64,000 nt of DNA from Streptomyces bambusae (lineage in GTDB: Bacteria; Actinomycetota; Actinomycetes; Streptomycetales; Streptomycetaceae), in the NCBI RefSeq assembly GCF_020532645.1, contig NZ_JAJAUZ010000034.1:1-64000 (forward strand), written 5' to 3'. Of this stretch, positions 32,920 to 42,000 are shown piece after piece. Each line of letters opens with the position of its first letter. Within the stretch, counting starts at the first letter, position 1. The notes below the pieces were generated by a model, which worked only from the letters and a program-made list of their open reading frames with translations, made no database searches and had not been told where the DNA came from. Both the position numbers and the translations under genes were made by a program.

Positions 32920-33801
32920 TCATCCGGAAGGCGGCGGCACGGGTGGTGGCGGCACCACCCACCGGATCGCCGCCAGCACCACCCGCCCGCCGGGTCCGGC
33001 CAGGAACAGCAGGGCCCGCCGCCACCACGGCAGCCCCAGCGCCGCCCGCGCCCACGGCGGCAGCAGGCCGACGGCCGCCCCGGCCAGGAACACGTACGGG
33101 ATCTGCGCGGGCACCGGCAGTGGCGGCCGGGCCAGCAGGAACCGGGCCGTGTCCCGCGAGGCCGGTGTGGCCCGCAGCTCGGGCCGGTAGGCGGCGATCC
33201 GCGCCGCCAGCCCGGCCAGTGTCTCGGGCGGGTCCTCGGCCCCCAGCCGCTGCGCGACCTGCGCCATGTCCGCGACGTATCCGTCCTGCCCGGCCCGGTC
33301 CAGCGGCCGGCGCCCGTACCGCTGGTGCGCCCGGAGGAAGCACGCCGTCTCGGCGATGTGCACCCAGGTCAGCAGGTGCGGGTCGGAGGCCCGGTACGGG
33401 ATCCCGTCCCCGGTCGTCCCGCTGATCGCCGCGTGCACCTGACGCACCCGCGCCACGGCCTCCCGGGCATCGGCGTCCGTGCCGAACGTGGTCACGGCGA
33501 GGAACGTGCTCGTGCGCTGGAGCCGCCCCCACGGATCGCCCCGGAACCCCGAGTGGCCGGCCACGGCCGCCATGGCCACCGGGTGCAGCGACTGCAGCAG
33601 CAGCGCCGCCAGCCCGCCGGCGTACATCGAGGCATCCGCATGCACGACCCGCACCGGCCGTTCCGGCCCGAACCAGCGGGGCCCCGGCGTCCCGTGGATC
33701 CGCGCACGCTTCGCCCTGGCCGAAGGGCCCGCCACCCGCAGCAGCAGCACCTCTCCCGCCCGCTCCCGCACCCTGGCGACGAACGCCGGTCTCCACCCCA
33801 T
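32920..33801 (-). CDS. DUF2236 / MpaB-type oxygenase family protein
   Basis: A 293-residue protein. DASMYAGGLAALLLQSLHPV followed by AMAAVAGHSGFRGDPWGRLQ, and DPHLLTWVHIAETACFLRAH, are the conserved segments of DUF2236, whose histidines and acidic residues coordinate heme or metal in latex clearing protein and MpaB relatives. Two C-terminal hydrophobic segments may associate with the membrane. The substrate is unknown; its place ahead of the B12-type regulator suggests a light- or oxidative-stress-induced oxygenase. Start ATG 33801. Confidence 0.82.
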   Translation of the reverse strand: MGWRPAFVARVRERAGEVLLLRVAGPSARAKRARIHGTPGPRWFGPERPVRVVHADASMYAGGLAALLLQSLHPVAMAAVAGHSGFRGDPWGRLQRTSTFLAVTTFGTDADAREAVARVRQVHAAISGTTGDGIPYRASDPHLLTWVHIAETACFLRAHQRYGRRPLDRAGQDGYVADMAQVAQRLGAEDPPETLAGLAARIAAYRPELRATPASRDTARFLLARPPLPVPAQIPYVFLAGAAVGLLPPWARAALGLPWWRRALLFLAGPGGRVVLAAIRWVVPPPPVPPPSG

Positions 33802-33976
33802 GCACCCAGCATCCCCCACCGGCGGACCACGGCACAGGGGGGTTCTCGTGGTGTCCGCCCGTCGGCCGGAACCGGCGGCCGGTGCGGCGACTTCCGGCCG
33901 CTTCGGCACGGTCCGGGAGCGGCCGCGGTACGGGCGTGGTACGACGCTGACCCGTAGCCGACATCACGGAGGATCC

Positions 33977-34792
33977 ATGGCACTCGTACCCGGTTCCGCG
34001 GACGGGGAGCTCCCCGGCAGGCCGCCCGTCGTCGATCCGGCCACCTGGCAGGCCGCCCGGGCGGAGCTGCTCGTGCGGGAGAAGGCGCACACCCGGGAGG
34101 GGGACGCGATCGCCGCGGCCCGGCGGCGGCTGCCGATGGTCGAGTTCGACGGGAAGGCCGAAGTGACCGGGCCCGACGGGCCGGTCCCGTTCCTCGACCT
34201 GTTCCAGGGGCGCAACGAACTCGTGGTCTACAAGCACATGTGGCACGACGGTGCGCCGCACCAGGGGCAGTGCGAGGGGTGCACCACCGTCGCCTGGCAC
34301 CTGAGGGACGCCGTCTACCTCAACGCCCGCGGCGTGTCCGTCGCGTTCGTGACCACCGGCGCGTGGGACGAGGTCGCCTCCTTCGTCGCCTTCATGGGGT
34401 ACACCCAGCCCTGGTACTCCGTACGGGACGTCGAGGGGCCGATCGGCGGCGACATGGGGTACCTCGCCTGCTTCCTCCGCGACGGGGACCGCACGTTCCT
34501 CACGTACGAGACGACCGGGCGCGGCAACGAGGCCGCCAACGGCTCTTTCGGTCTGCTCGACATGACCCCGTACGGCCGCGGCGAGGCGTGGGAGGACAAC
34601 CCCGGGGGACGGCCCGTGATCGGCAACGTCAAGGAGGGCTACCCGGCCGCCGGGAGCCAGGCCTGCTGGTACTGGCGCACGGACTCGGACGGCGACGCCA
34701 CCTGGGGTCCGACGAGCCGCCCGACCCCGCAGTGGACCCGGCCCGGCGTCACTCCCGAGGAGACCCTGGGCCGCAAGGACGCCTGCCACTGA
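33977..34792 (+). CDS. DUF899 thioredoxin-like family protein
   Basis: A 271-residue protein with the DUF899 pattern: REKAHTREGDAIAAARRRLP near the N terminus, FLDLFQGRNELVVYKHMWHD, and QCEGCTTVAWHLRDAVYLNA with the conserved Cys-x2-Cys, then VGFxxxYTQPWYS-like sequence and EGYPAAGSQACWYWRTDSDG. DUF899 proteins are peroxiredoxin/thioredoxin-fold proteins of unproven function. It is divergent from the DUF2236 gene, and RBS CGGAGGA lies upstream of ATG 33977. Confidence 0.88.
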   Translation: MALVPGSADGELPGRPPVVDPATWQAARAELLVREKAHTREGDAIAAARRRLPMVEFDGKAEVTGPDGPVPFLDLFQGRNELVVYKHMWHDGAPHQGQCEGCTTVAWHLRDAVYLNARGVSVAFVTTGAWDEVASFVAFMGYTQPWYSVRDVEGPIGGDMGYLACFLRDGDRTFLTYETTGRGNEAANGSFGLLDMTPYGRGEAWEDNPGGRPVIGNVKEGYPAAGSQACWYWRTDSDGDATWGPTSRPTPQWTRPGVTPEETLGRKDACH

Positions 34793-34846
34793 CCCCGACT
34801 GCCGACGAACCGTCACCGGCTGCCGGCACCAGCTCCCCTGGCGCCG

Positions 34847-36616
34847 TCAGTCGTCGTTCGGCAGGCTGCCGACGAGTGCGTGGTAGGCGTCCATCACGTC
34901 GACGGCCAGCACGGTGGTGATCTCCTCGGTTGTCGGGTCCTCGTCGATGCCGTGCAGGTCATGGACGCGCAGGTCCCGTACGGCGGCGGCGCGGCGGGCC
35001 AGTTCGCGGGCGAAGCGGCCGTTGCCCAGGCGGTCGACGAGGCCCTCGGCGACGACGAGGTCGCACGCGGCCGCGAGGGCGCGGTCCGCGTCCTCGGTGA
35101 GCACGTCGCCCTGGGCTTCGAAGAACGAGGCGGTGATGCGGACCAGTTCGCCGGCCGCGTACGCGGGGAAGTCGACGCGGGTGGAGAAGCGGGAGGCCAG
35201 TCCCGGGTTGGCGGAGAGCAGCCCGTCGATCTCGGCCGGGTAGCCGGCCAGCACGACGACGAGCCGGTGCCGGTCGTCCTCAGCCCGCTTCAGCAGCGCC
35301 TGTACCGCCTCCTGGCCGAACGCGTCGCCGTTGTGGTAGCCCGCGTTGACGAGGGAGTAGGCCTCGTCGACGAAGAGGATGCCGTCCAGGGCCGAGTCGA
35401 TCACCTGGTTGGTCTTGATGGCGGTCGCGCCGAGGTACTGGCCCACGAAGTCGACACGCGTGGCTTCGACGAGGTGGCCGCGCTCCAGCAGGCCGAGCCC
35501 GGCGTAGATCTTCCCGATGATCCTCGCCACGGTCGTCTTGCCGGTGCCGGGCGGACCCGTCAGGACCAGGTGCTGCGGTGTCGCCGCCGTGCCGATCCCG
35601 CCGGCCCGGCGGATCGCCGCCATCCGCAGCTGTGCGGTCAGGGTGCGCACCTGCTCCTTCACCGGTGCCAGCCCCACCATGGCGTCCAGCTCGGCCCTGG
35701 CCTCGTCGAGCAGCGCCGCCCGGGCCCGCTCGGCGGCTTCGGACTCGGTCGCATCGTCCGCGCCGGCCCCGGCAGCCTCGGCGGGCGGTTCCGCCGGCGG
35801 CCCCTGGGGCGGAGCCGGGTGCGTGGGCGTGATCGTCGTGATGTGGACGGACTGGTCCGAGGCCCCGGCGGCACCCCTGCGGCCGGCGACGCGCTGTGCC
35901 ACGTCACCGAACCCCGGGTGGTAGCGGTACGCCTTCTCGTACTGCGCCAACGCCTCTTCCGTGCGCCCCAGTTCCTCGTAGGCACGGCCCCGCAGGTACG
36001 CCGCCTCGCCCCGGAAGTGCGCCGAGTCGCAGAGGGCCAGCGGCAGCGGTTCCAGCACGCTGAGGGCCTCCCGGTGGATGCCGCGTGCCAGCAGGCCGTA
36101 CGCGATGTAGAGCTGGGACTGGTCGCGGAGGAAGCGGTCCGTGATCGGCTCGGCGGTGGTGCCGAGCAGGGTCCAGTTCTGCCGCAGGTAGGCGTAGCGC
36201 GCGCAGACGAACCGGGTTTCGTCGCAGTCGAGGACGGCGGTGGACAGCCGCTGCCACGCCTCGTCGAGCCGCCCGTGGTCGAGGTGACGCGACACGGCGG
36301 CGAGCCACAGGTCGCGGATGAGCTCCAGGCGGAAGACCACGTACGGGCTGATCTCGTACTGCGACTTCAGGGGCATGGCCAGTTCGTTGCGCAGTGCCCC
36401 GAAGGAGTGCGCGGTGCGGTCCATGACCGTCAGCGCCTCGTCCTGGCGGACTCCGGCGGCGTGGAGGCCCAGCCAGGCGTCGGCTGCGGACGGGTCGTGG
36501 GCGACGGCGGCCGTGAACGCCGCTGCCGCCGCGTCCCTGTGCCCTGCGTCCAGGAGCCGGACGCCCTCGCTCCAGGCCTGCCGGCACTTCCGGCCCGGCC
36601 CCCACAACCCACTCAT
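34847..36616 (-). CDS. EccA-like AAA+ ATPase with N-terminal TPRs (CbxX/CfqX family)
   Basis: A 589-residue cytoplasmic protein. The first ~250 residues form TPR-like helices (AAAAAFTAAVAHDPSAADAW, EALAQYEKAYRYHPGFGDVA), then a Pro/Ala-rich linker and a CbxX/CfqX AAA domain with Walker A GPPGTGKTT, Walker B ILFVDEAYSL and sensor/arginine regions (LASRFSTRVDFPAY). This is the architecture of EccA from ESX type VII secretion. No other ESX genes are nearby, so it is an orphan and may assemble a different complex. ATG 36616 has GGAGG upstream. Confidence 0.85.
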   Translation of the reverse strand: MSGLWGPGRKCRQAWSEGVRLLDAGHRDAAAAAFTAAVAHDPSAADAWLGLHAAGVRQDEALTVMDRTAHSFGALRNELAMPLKSQYEISPYVVFRLELIRDLWLAAVSRHLDHGRLDEAWQRLSTAVLDCDETRFVCARYAYLRQNWTLLGTTAEPITDRFLRDQSQLYIAYGLLARGIHREALSVLEPLPLALCDSAHFRGEAAYLRGRAYEELGRTEEALAQYEKAYRYHPGFGDVAQRVAGRRGAAGASDQSVHITTITPTHPAPPQGPPAEPPAEAAGAGADDATESEAAERARAALLDEARAELDAMVGLAPVKEQVRTLTAQLRMAAIRRAGGIGTAATPQHLVLTGPPGTGKTTVARIIGKIYAGLGLLERGHLVEATRVDFVGQYLGATAIKTNQVIDSALDGILFVDEAYSLVNAGYHNGDAFGQEAVQALLKRAEDDRHRLVVVLAGYPAEIDGLLSANPGLASRFSTRVDFPAYAAGELVRITASFFEAQGDVLTEDADRALAAACDLVVAEGLVDRLGNGRFARELARRAAAVRDLRVHDLHGIDEDPTTEEITTVLAVDVMDAYHALVGSLPNDD

Positions 36617-36685
36617 CCCAGCCTCCGCCCAGTGGTCGCCGGGCGCCGCCTGCCGCGCCGTCCCGTACCGGGGACAACGGCGCGG

Positions 36686-36716
36686 GGCCGCTCCCGGTTC
36701 CGGGCCGGGAGCGGCC
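36686..36716 (-). terminator. Terminator hairpin after the ABC-F gene
   Basis: A perfect 12-bp stem GGCCGCTCCCGG / CCGGGAGCGGCC with a 7-nt loop, starting 8 nt beyond the ABC-F stop codon on the minus strand. Confidence 0.7.
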
Positions 36717-36724
36717 GGTCCCCG

Positions 36725-38356
36725 TCAGCAGGCACCGGCGTGGACGCGGTCGCCCGACCGGTCCGCGGCACCGGCCAGCTCCAGCCGGCGGCCCGGGAAC
36801 CCGGCCCGGAGCCGGCGGTCGTGGCTCACGACGACCAGTGTGCCGGGGAACGGGGCCAGGGCGGCTTCGAGGTCCTCGACGACGCCCGGCGCCAGGTGGT
36901 TCGTGGGCTCGTCGAGGAGCAGCACGTCGTACGGGCCGCCGGCGACGAGCCGGCCGAGTTCCAGCTTGCGGCGCTGGCCGACGGACAGCTCCCGGATCGG
37001 CTTGGCCGTGTCCGCGACCGTCAACAACCCGCAGCATACGATCAGTTCACCGAACTCCTCTCCGAACTTCGCCAGCACCGAACGTCCTTCGCGCGTCCAT
37101 CCGGTGTCCTGCCGCAGCAGTCCGACCCGGCCGCCCACCCGTGCACCGTCGTGGCGCTGCTGCTCGGCCAGAGCGTGCAACAGGGTAGACTTCCCTGCCC
37201 CGTTGGGGCCGGTGACGAGCAGCCGCTCGCCGGGCTCCAGACGGAAGGAGACCGGTGCGAGCCGGCCCGGGACCGCCAGGTCCACGGCCTCCACGACCCC
37301 CGCGCCGCCTTCGGCGGCGAACCCTCCGGTGAACCGCAGCGGTTGCGGCGGCGCCGGCACCGGGTTCTCCGTGAGCCGGTGCAGCCGCTCGCGGGCGTTG
37401 CGGATGCGGCTCATCGCGCCGTGCGCCCGTGACCGGGCCCGGAAGGCTCCGGCGCCGCTGAAGGCCGCGGGCGCCTTGCGCGGGATCTCCGCGAGCCGCC
37501 CGATGTTGGCGTCGGCGAGCCTCCCCACGCGCCGGACCTCCTCACCCCACTCCTCGTACTCGCGTTCCCAGCGGGCCCGGGCGGCGGCGCGGCCGGCGAG
37601 GTGCCCGGCGTAGCCGTTCCCGTAGCGGTGCAGGGTGTGGCGGTCCTGGTCCACCTCCAGGATCGCCGTGGTGACCCGGTCGAGGAACGTACGGTCGTGG
37701 CTGACGGCGACGACCGTGCCGCGGTGGCCGGTCAGCCGCTCCTCCAGCCATTCCAGGGCCTCGTCGTCGAGGTCGTTGGTCGGCTCGTCGAGGAGCAGCA
37801 GTTCCGGTTCGGACGCCAGGGTGGCGGCGAGTGCGAGCCGGGACCGCCGGCCGCCGGACAGGGTGCCCAGCGCCCGGTCCCGGTCGAGCGGGGCCCGCTC
37901 GCCGAGCCTGCGCAGGGTGGTGGCCACCCGCCGGTCGGCATCACGGCCGCCGCGTGCCTCGTACGCCGCGACCAGGGCGTCGTAAGCGGCCAGTTCCTCG
38001 GGTCCGGCGGCCGCCATCCGCTCCTCGGCGGCCCGGATCCGCCGTTCCAGGGCCCGTACGTCGGCGAGCGCGAGGTCGATCGCGTCCCCGACCGTCGCGG
38101 CCGGCCCCAGTTCCAGGGTCTGTCCGAGGTACCCGACCCCGCCGGGCGCCCGTACGCTCACCGTCCCGCCATCGGCCCGCTCCTTTCCTGCCAGCAGTTT
38201 CAACAGGGTCGACTTCCCCGACCCGTTGTCCCCGACCACACCGACCCGCTCCCCGAGCCGTACCGCACCCGAAACCCGATCGAGCACGACCCGGTCCCCG
38301 TACCGCTTGGAGACCTCGTCCAGAACGACCTGACTACCGGCGACTGAAGCACGCAA
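36725..38356 (-). CDS. ABC-F ribosome-protection ATPase (antibiotic resistance type)
   Basis: A 543-residue protein with two ATPase domains and no membrane helices. Walker A motifs are GDNGSGKST and GPNGAGKST; Walker B motifs LLLLDEPTNDLDDEAL and VLLLDEPTNHLAPGVV; signatures LSGGRRSRL and LSVGQRRKL. The inter-domain linker is helical and charged. Antibiotic-resistance ABC-F proteins displace macrolides, lincosamides or streptogramins from the ribosome; the drug range cannot be predicted here. The start is uncertain: TTG 38356 is 8 nt after GAGAGG, and TTG 38362 is also in frame. Two operator-like dyads flank its promoter, suggesting tight repression. Confidence 0.88.
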   Translation of the reverse strand: MRASVAGSQVVLDEVSKRYGDRVVLDRVSGAVRLGERVGVVGDNGSGKSTLLKLLAGKERADGGTVSVRAPGGVGYLGQTLELGPAATVGDAIDLALADVRALERRIRAAEERMAAAGPEELAAYDALVAAYEARGGRDADRRVATTLRRLGERAPLDRDRALGTLSGGRRSRLALAATLASEPELLLLDEPTNDLDDEALEWLEERLTGHRGTVVAVSHDRTFLDRVTTAILEVDQDRHTLHRYGNGYAGHLAGRAAARARWEREYEEWGEEVRRVGRLADANIGRLAEIPRKAPAAFSGAGAFRARSRAHGAMSRIRNARERLHRLTENPVPAPPQPLRFTGGFAAEGGAGVVEAVDLAVPGRLAPVSFRLEPGERLLVTGPNGAGKSTLLHALAEQQRHDGARVGGRVGLLRQDTGWTREGRSVLAKFGEEFGELIVCCGLLTVADTAKPIRELSVGQRRKLELGRLVAGGPYDVLLLDEPTNHLAPGVVEDLEAALAPFPGTLVVVSHDRRLRAGFPGRRLELAGAADRSGDRVHAGAC

Positions 38357-38420
38357 GGGCAATTCCTCTCACTGGACTACGTGGACGCGAGACGCGAGGC
38401 ACGACCCGAGACCAAGATCC

Positions 38421-38437
38421 CGAGACGCAACGTCTCG
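38421..38437 (-). promoter_or_regulatory. Operator-like dyad downstream of the ABC-F promoter
   Basis: CGAGACG-CAA-CGTCTCG, a perfect 7-bp inverted repeat with a 3-nt spacer, lies just downstream of the -10 element. It resembles TetR-family operators. A related dyad overlaps the -35 at 38477-38489. Confidence 0.65.
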
Positions 38438-38447
38438 TCTCGTTAGA

Positions 38448-38477
38448 ACTATAAGCACAATCCCTTCATCGACGCAA
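38448..38477 (-). promoter_or_regulatory. Putative sigma-70-type promoter of the ABC-F gene
   Basis: On the minus strand TTGCGT (38477-38472) and TATAGT (38453-38448) are separated by 18 nt, in an AT-richer patch. The TSS would lie near 38441, about 80 nt upstream of the start codon, inside or beside the downstream dyad. Confidence 0.55.
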
Positions 38478-38489
38478 GACGTTCCGTCT
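38477..38489 (-). promoter_or_regulatory. Operator-like dyad overlapping the ABC-F -35 element
   Basis: AGACG-TTC-CGTCT, a shorter form of the dyad at 38421-38437, with the same half-site and spacer length. The two dyad centres are about 54 bp apart, roughly five helical turns, so two dimers could bind the same face of the DNA. Confidence 0.6.
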
Positions 38490-38540
38490 CGTTTGTTTGC
38501 GACTGCCGCCGGACCGTCCCCGCCGGGCCGCCTCCGGACG

Positions 38541-38586
38541 CACTGCGGGGGCGGCCCGACATCGTCGTCGGGCCGCCCCCGCAGTG
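38541..38586. terminator. 20-bp perfect stem-loop terminator
   Basis: CACTGCGGGGGCGGCCCGAC pairs perfectly with its inverted copy at 38567-38586 around a 6-nt loop. It lies 13 nt past the stop codon of the small secreted protein gene on the minus strand and upstream of the ABC-F promoter, insulating the two. Confidence 0.8.
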
Positions 38587-38599
38587 TGGGCCGGGTGGG

Positions 38600-38854
38600 T
38601 CAGGAACCCACGTGGGTGCCCTTCGCCCACTCGACCTCGCCGCTCTTGGCACAGGTCGAGCCGTAGATCGGGCCGTTGAACGCCGGGAGCATGTGCGGCA
38701 CGGCGGCGATCGTCTTGCAGTCGGACGAGAAGCCCGCGTGGCCGCCGTTGAAGTAGTCGATGTCGAAGCCGTCGTGGGCGACGGCGGCACCGGCACCGCC
38801 GAGGAGCATGCCGACGGCGAGGACGGACGACGTGACAGCGGAACGGATGGTCAT
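38600..38854 (-). CDS. Small secreted protein (84 aa)
   Basis: MTIRSAVTSSVLAVGMLLGG followed by AGAAVAHDG is a signal peptide with cleavage after VAHA-like VAH/AVA near residue 26. The mature ~58 residues (DGFDIDYFNGGHAGFSSDCK.. to ..GTHVGS) contain two cysteines that could form one disulfide and are rich in Gly and aromatic residues. No family is recognised. RBS GGGAGAG lies just upstream of ATG 38854. It is monocistronic with a strong terminator. Confidence 0.7.
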   Translation of the reverse strand: MTIRSAVTSSVLAVGMLLGGAGAAVAHDGFDIDYFNGGHAGFSSDCKTIAAVPHMLPAFNGPIYGSTCAKSGEVEWAKGTHVGS

Positions 38855-39057
38855 GACTCTCCCAAAGAGATCTGTGGAACCGCGCCAATCGGTGTGCGCG
38901 TCGGCCGGTCCAACCGTGCGAGGGCACTGCCGGGAACGGGCGTTCACTCTGATGCCACGGCTGTATCGTTCCTTCACTCCTTACGACGGGGCGCACAGCA
39001 CGCACATCGCACGGCACGCACGGCATCGGCGAGGCACTTGCGGCGAAGGGGAGAGCA

Positions 39058-42000
39058 GTGCTCTACGAAGAGAGCGGTGGTCAGCGGGGTATCCATGCCT
39101 GGGTCGACGACGCGACCGCGCGGGCGGCGGCGCTGGGGCCGACCCAGGAGCAGCCGCTGCGCGAGGCGGTCGAATACGACACCTGCATCGACGAACTGAC
39201 CCAACTGGCGGCCCTGTTGCAGCACGACCCGGCCGCAAGGGCCGGGGTCGCGATCCGGCTGGGCGTCCTGCTCGTCCTCCGGTACGCGGCCGGCAACTGC
39301 CCCGAGGACAAGGACCGCGCGGACCGGCTGCTGCGCGACTTCCGCGCGGCGGAACCCCCGGCGGAGGTCCCGCCCGACGACCTCCACATGGCACGGCTCT
39401 TCCACGCGTACCTGTCCGTGCCGCAGCTCGGCAGAGTACTGCGCGGTGACATGACCTTCACGGAACTGTCCCTGCTGAGCGCGGAGGCCGGCTCGGCCGA
39501 GGCGATGGAGACGGTCATGCGGGAGTTCGTGGACGCGCGCCCGGCGGACCGGTCCCCCGAGACGATGCGCGTGCGCACCATGGTCGCGGCCGTGGACGCG
39601 TTCCGGGCCACCGGCGACGCCGACGGCCTGCTCGCGGTCATACCCGAGGACCATCCGTTCGCCTCCCAGCTGCGCACCATGGCCAGGCAGTTGCAGGGCG
39701 TCCCCGCGGACGTGCGCGCCGAATGGGTCCGGCAGGCACCCACCCCGGACGTGCAGTCACCCGACGCCCTCGCCATGCAGGGCCTGGTTCCGGCGCTCAC
39801 GCTCATGACGGCCGGCATGACGGCCGACGACCCCGACCAGGTGCGGGCCGCGGGGGCGGCGCTGCGCACGGCGCACCGGCAGATGCCGCCCGGCCACCCG
39901 CTCACCGAGGCGGTCGGAGAGGCCGCGGACGCACTCCGGTACCTCGGGGAGGGCAGCGGCGGGGTCCGTGAGGACATGGCGGCCGCCCGGCAGTCCCTTC
40001 CCGAGGCCCTCCGGAAGCTCACCGGCGCCCTCGCCACCCGCGCCGGCGCCGAACACGCCCTGCCGATGCGCCTGCTGGAGCTGCGCACCGCCCTCGACGA
40101 CGCACGGCGTGCGGACGACGTGCCCGGCGTCGAGGCGGTCACCGCCGAGCTGCACGGGATCGCCGACGGCCTCACGGCGGACGCGCCGGCGTACTGCCTG
40201 GTGCAGCTGGCCCTGGCCGACGCCTACCTGGCGGCGGGCCGACTGCTCGACGACACCGCCCTTCAGCTGCGCGGGGTCGACCACCTCGACCTGGCCGTCG
40301 CCGCCGGTCCGCAGGCGCCGTCCGCCGTGCAGGAGAACCTGCGGGTCCGCGAGGAGCAGGCCCGCGCCCTCCGGGCCGGGCTCACCCGGGATCCGGCGCC
40401 GCTGGCGGAGATGCCCGCGGTCCCGGCGGACGCCCCGCCCGGGGACCTGCGCCGGGCCGCCCAGGCCGTGCACATCCGCTACCTGCTGACCCGGGACCCG
40501 GCGGACCTGGACGAGGCGATCGGGCTCGGGGAACGCGCGCGGGCCGCGTTCGGGGCCGGACGGGCGCAGTCGATCGCCGCCGACACGCTCTGGGAGCTGT
40601 CCGGGTACCTCCGCAGCCGCTGGGACCTGTCCCACGAGGTCCGGGACCTGACCGGTGCGACCGGGACCGCCCTCGCAGCACTCCGGGCGCTCGGGGCGGA
40701 CGTGGTCCTCCAACTGGGCGCCGAGCAGGGCCTGTACACCGCCCGGTCCGGAGCGCAGCGGGCGGTCGAGGCCGCGTGGTGGGCCGCCACCCGCGGCCAG
40801 GCGGAGGAGGCCGTGACGGCGCTGGAGCTGGGCCGGGCGCTGGTGCTGCGGGCCGCGTCCGTCTCGGCCGACGTGCCCGGGCTGCTGGAGTCCGGGGAGC
40901 GGCCGGGGCTGGCCGCGGCCTGGCGGGAGCACCTGCGCCGGTCTGCCGACGGCGACCCGGGCACGTTCGCCGACGAACTGCCGAGCGCACTGCGGCGCCA
41001 GGTCCTGGAGGCCCTGGACTACCGGGGCGAGGCGCTCGCCGCGCCGCCCGGCTGCGGGGAACTGGCCGCGGCGGTCGAAGCCTGCGACGCGGACGCCCTC
41101 GTCTACCTGCTGGCCGGTCCCGGCAGCGAGCCGGGCGTGGCGGTGCTCGTCGGCCCCGCCTGCGGGACGCGCGCCGTACTGCTGCCGGGGCTGTGCGCGG
41201 ACCGCAGCGGACCTCTGCTCCGCTACCTCGCGACGGCCGCCGACCGGTCACGGGTACTGGCGGGCGAGGCGCTGACGGACGGTGCACCGGCGGCAGCCGA
41301 CGGCCGGGCCCCGGCCGGACCGGCAGGCCCGCTCGGTGAGGCGGCCACGCCCGACGCCGCCGAGCCCCCGCCGCTCCCCGACGAGCAAGCCGTCGAGCAG
41401 GCCTGGGAGTCCGCCCTCTCCGACCTCTGCGACTGGGCCTACCCGGCCGCGTTGGGCCCCGTACTCGGCGCACTGTCCGCCCGTACCGAGGGCCCGCCCG
41501 GCTCCGCCGGCTCCGACGGACCGCCCGGACGGCAGCGCCTGCCCCGCCTGGTCCTGGTGCCGTGCGGGAACCTCGGCGTGGTGCCCTGGCATGCCGCTCG
41601 GCTGCCCGGCGGCGGCCCGGGCGACTACGCGTGCCGGATCGCGGCGGTCAGCTACGCGGCTTCGGGCGGCCAGTTCCTGCGGACGGCGGGCCGTGACCGA
41701 AGGGCGCCCGCCGAGGCCCCGGTGCTGCTGGCCGATCCCCGGCTGGAGCTGACCCATGCGGAACGGGAGGCGGCCGCGCTGAACGCGGCGTTCTACCCGG
41801 GTGCCCGGATGCTCGGCGCGTACTACGAGCCGGTCGTGGAGCCCGAAGCGGAAGGCACTCCGGACGAGCTGCTCGCGGTCCTGCGGGACCGGCCGTCGCT
41901 GGTGCACCTCGCCTGCCACGGCTCGGCGGGCCCGAGTCCCGACGTGTCCTCGCTGCACCTGGCGTTCCCGGTGGGGGCCGAGGAGCTGTCCGCCGCGGAC

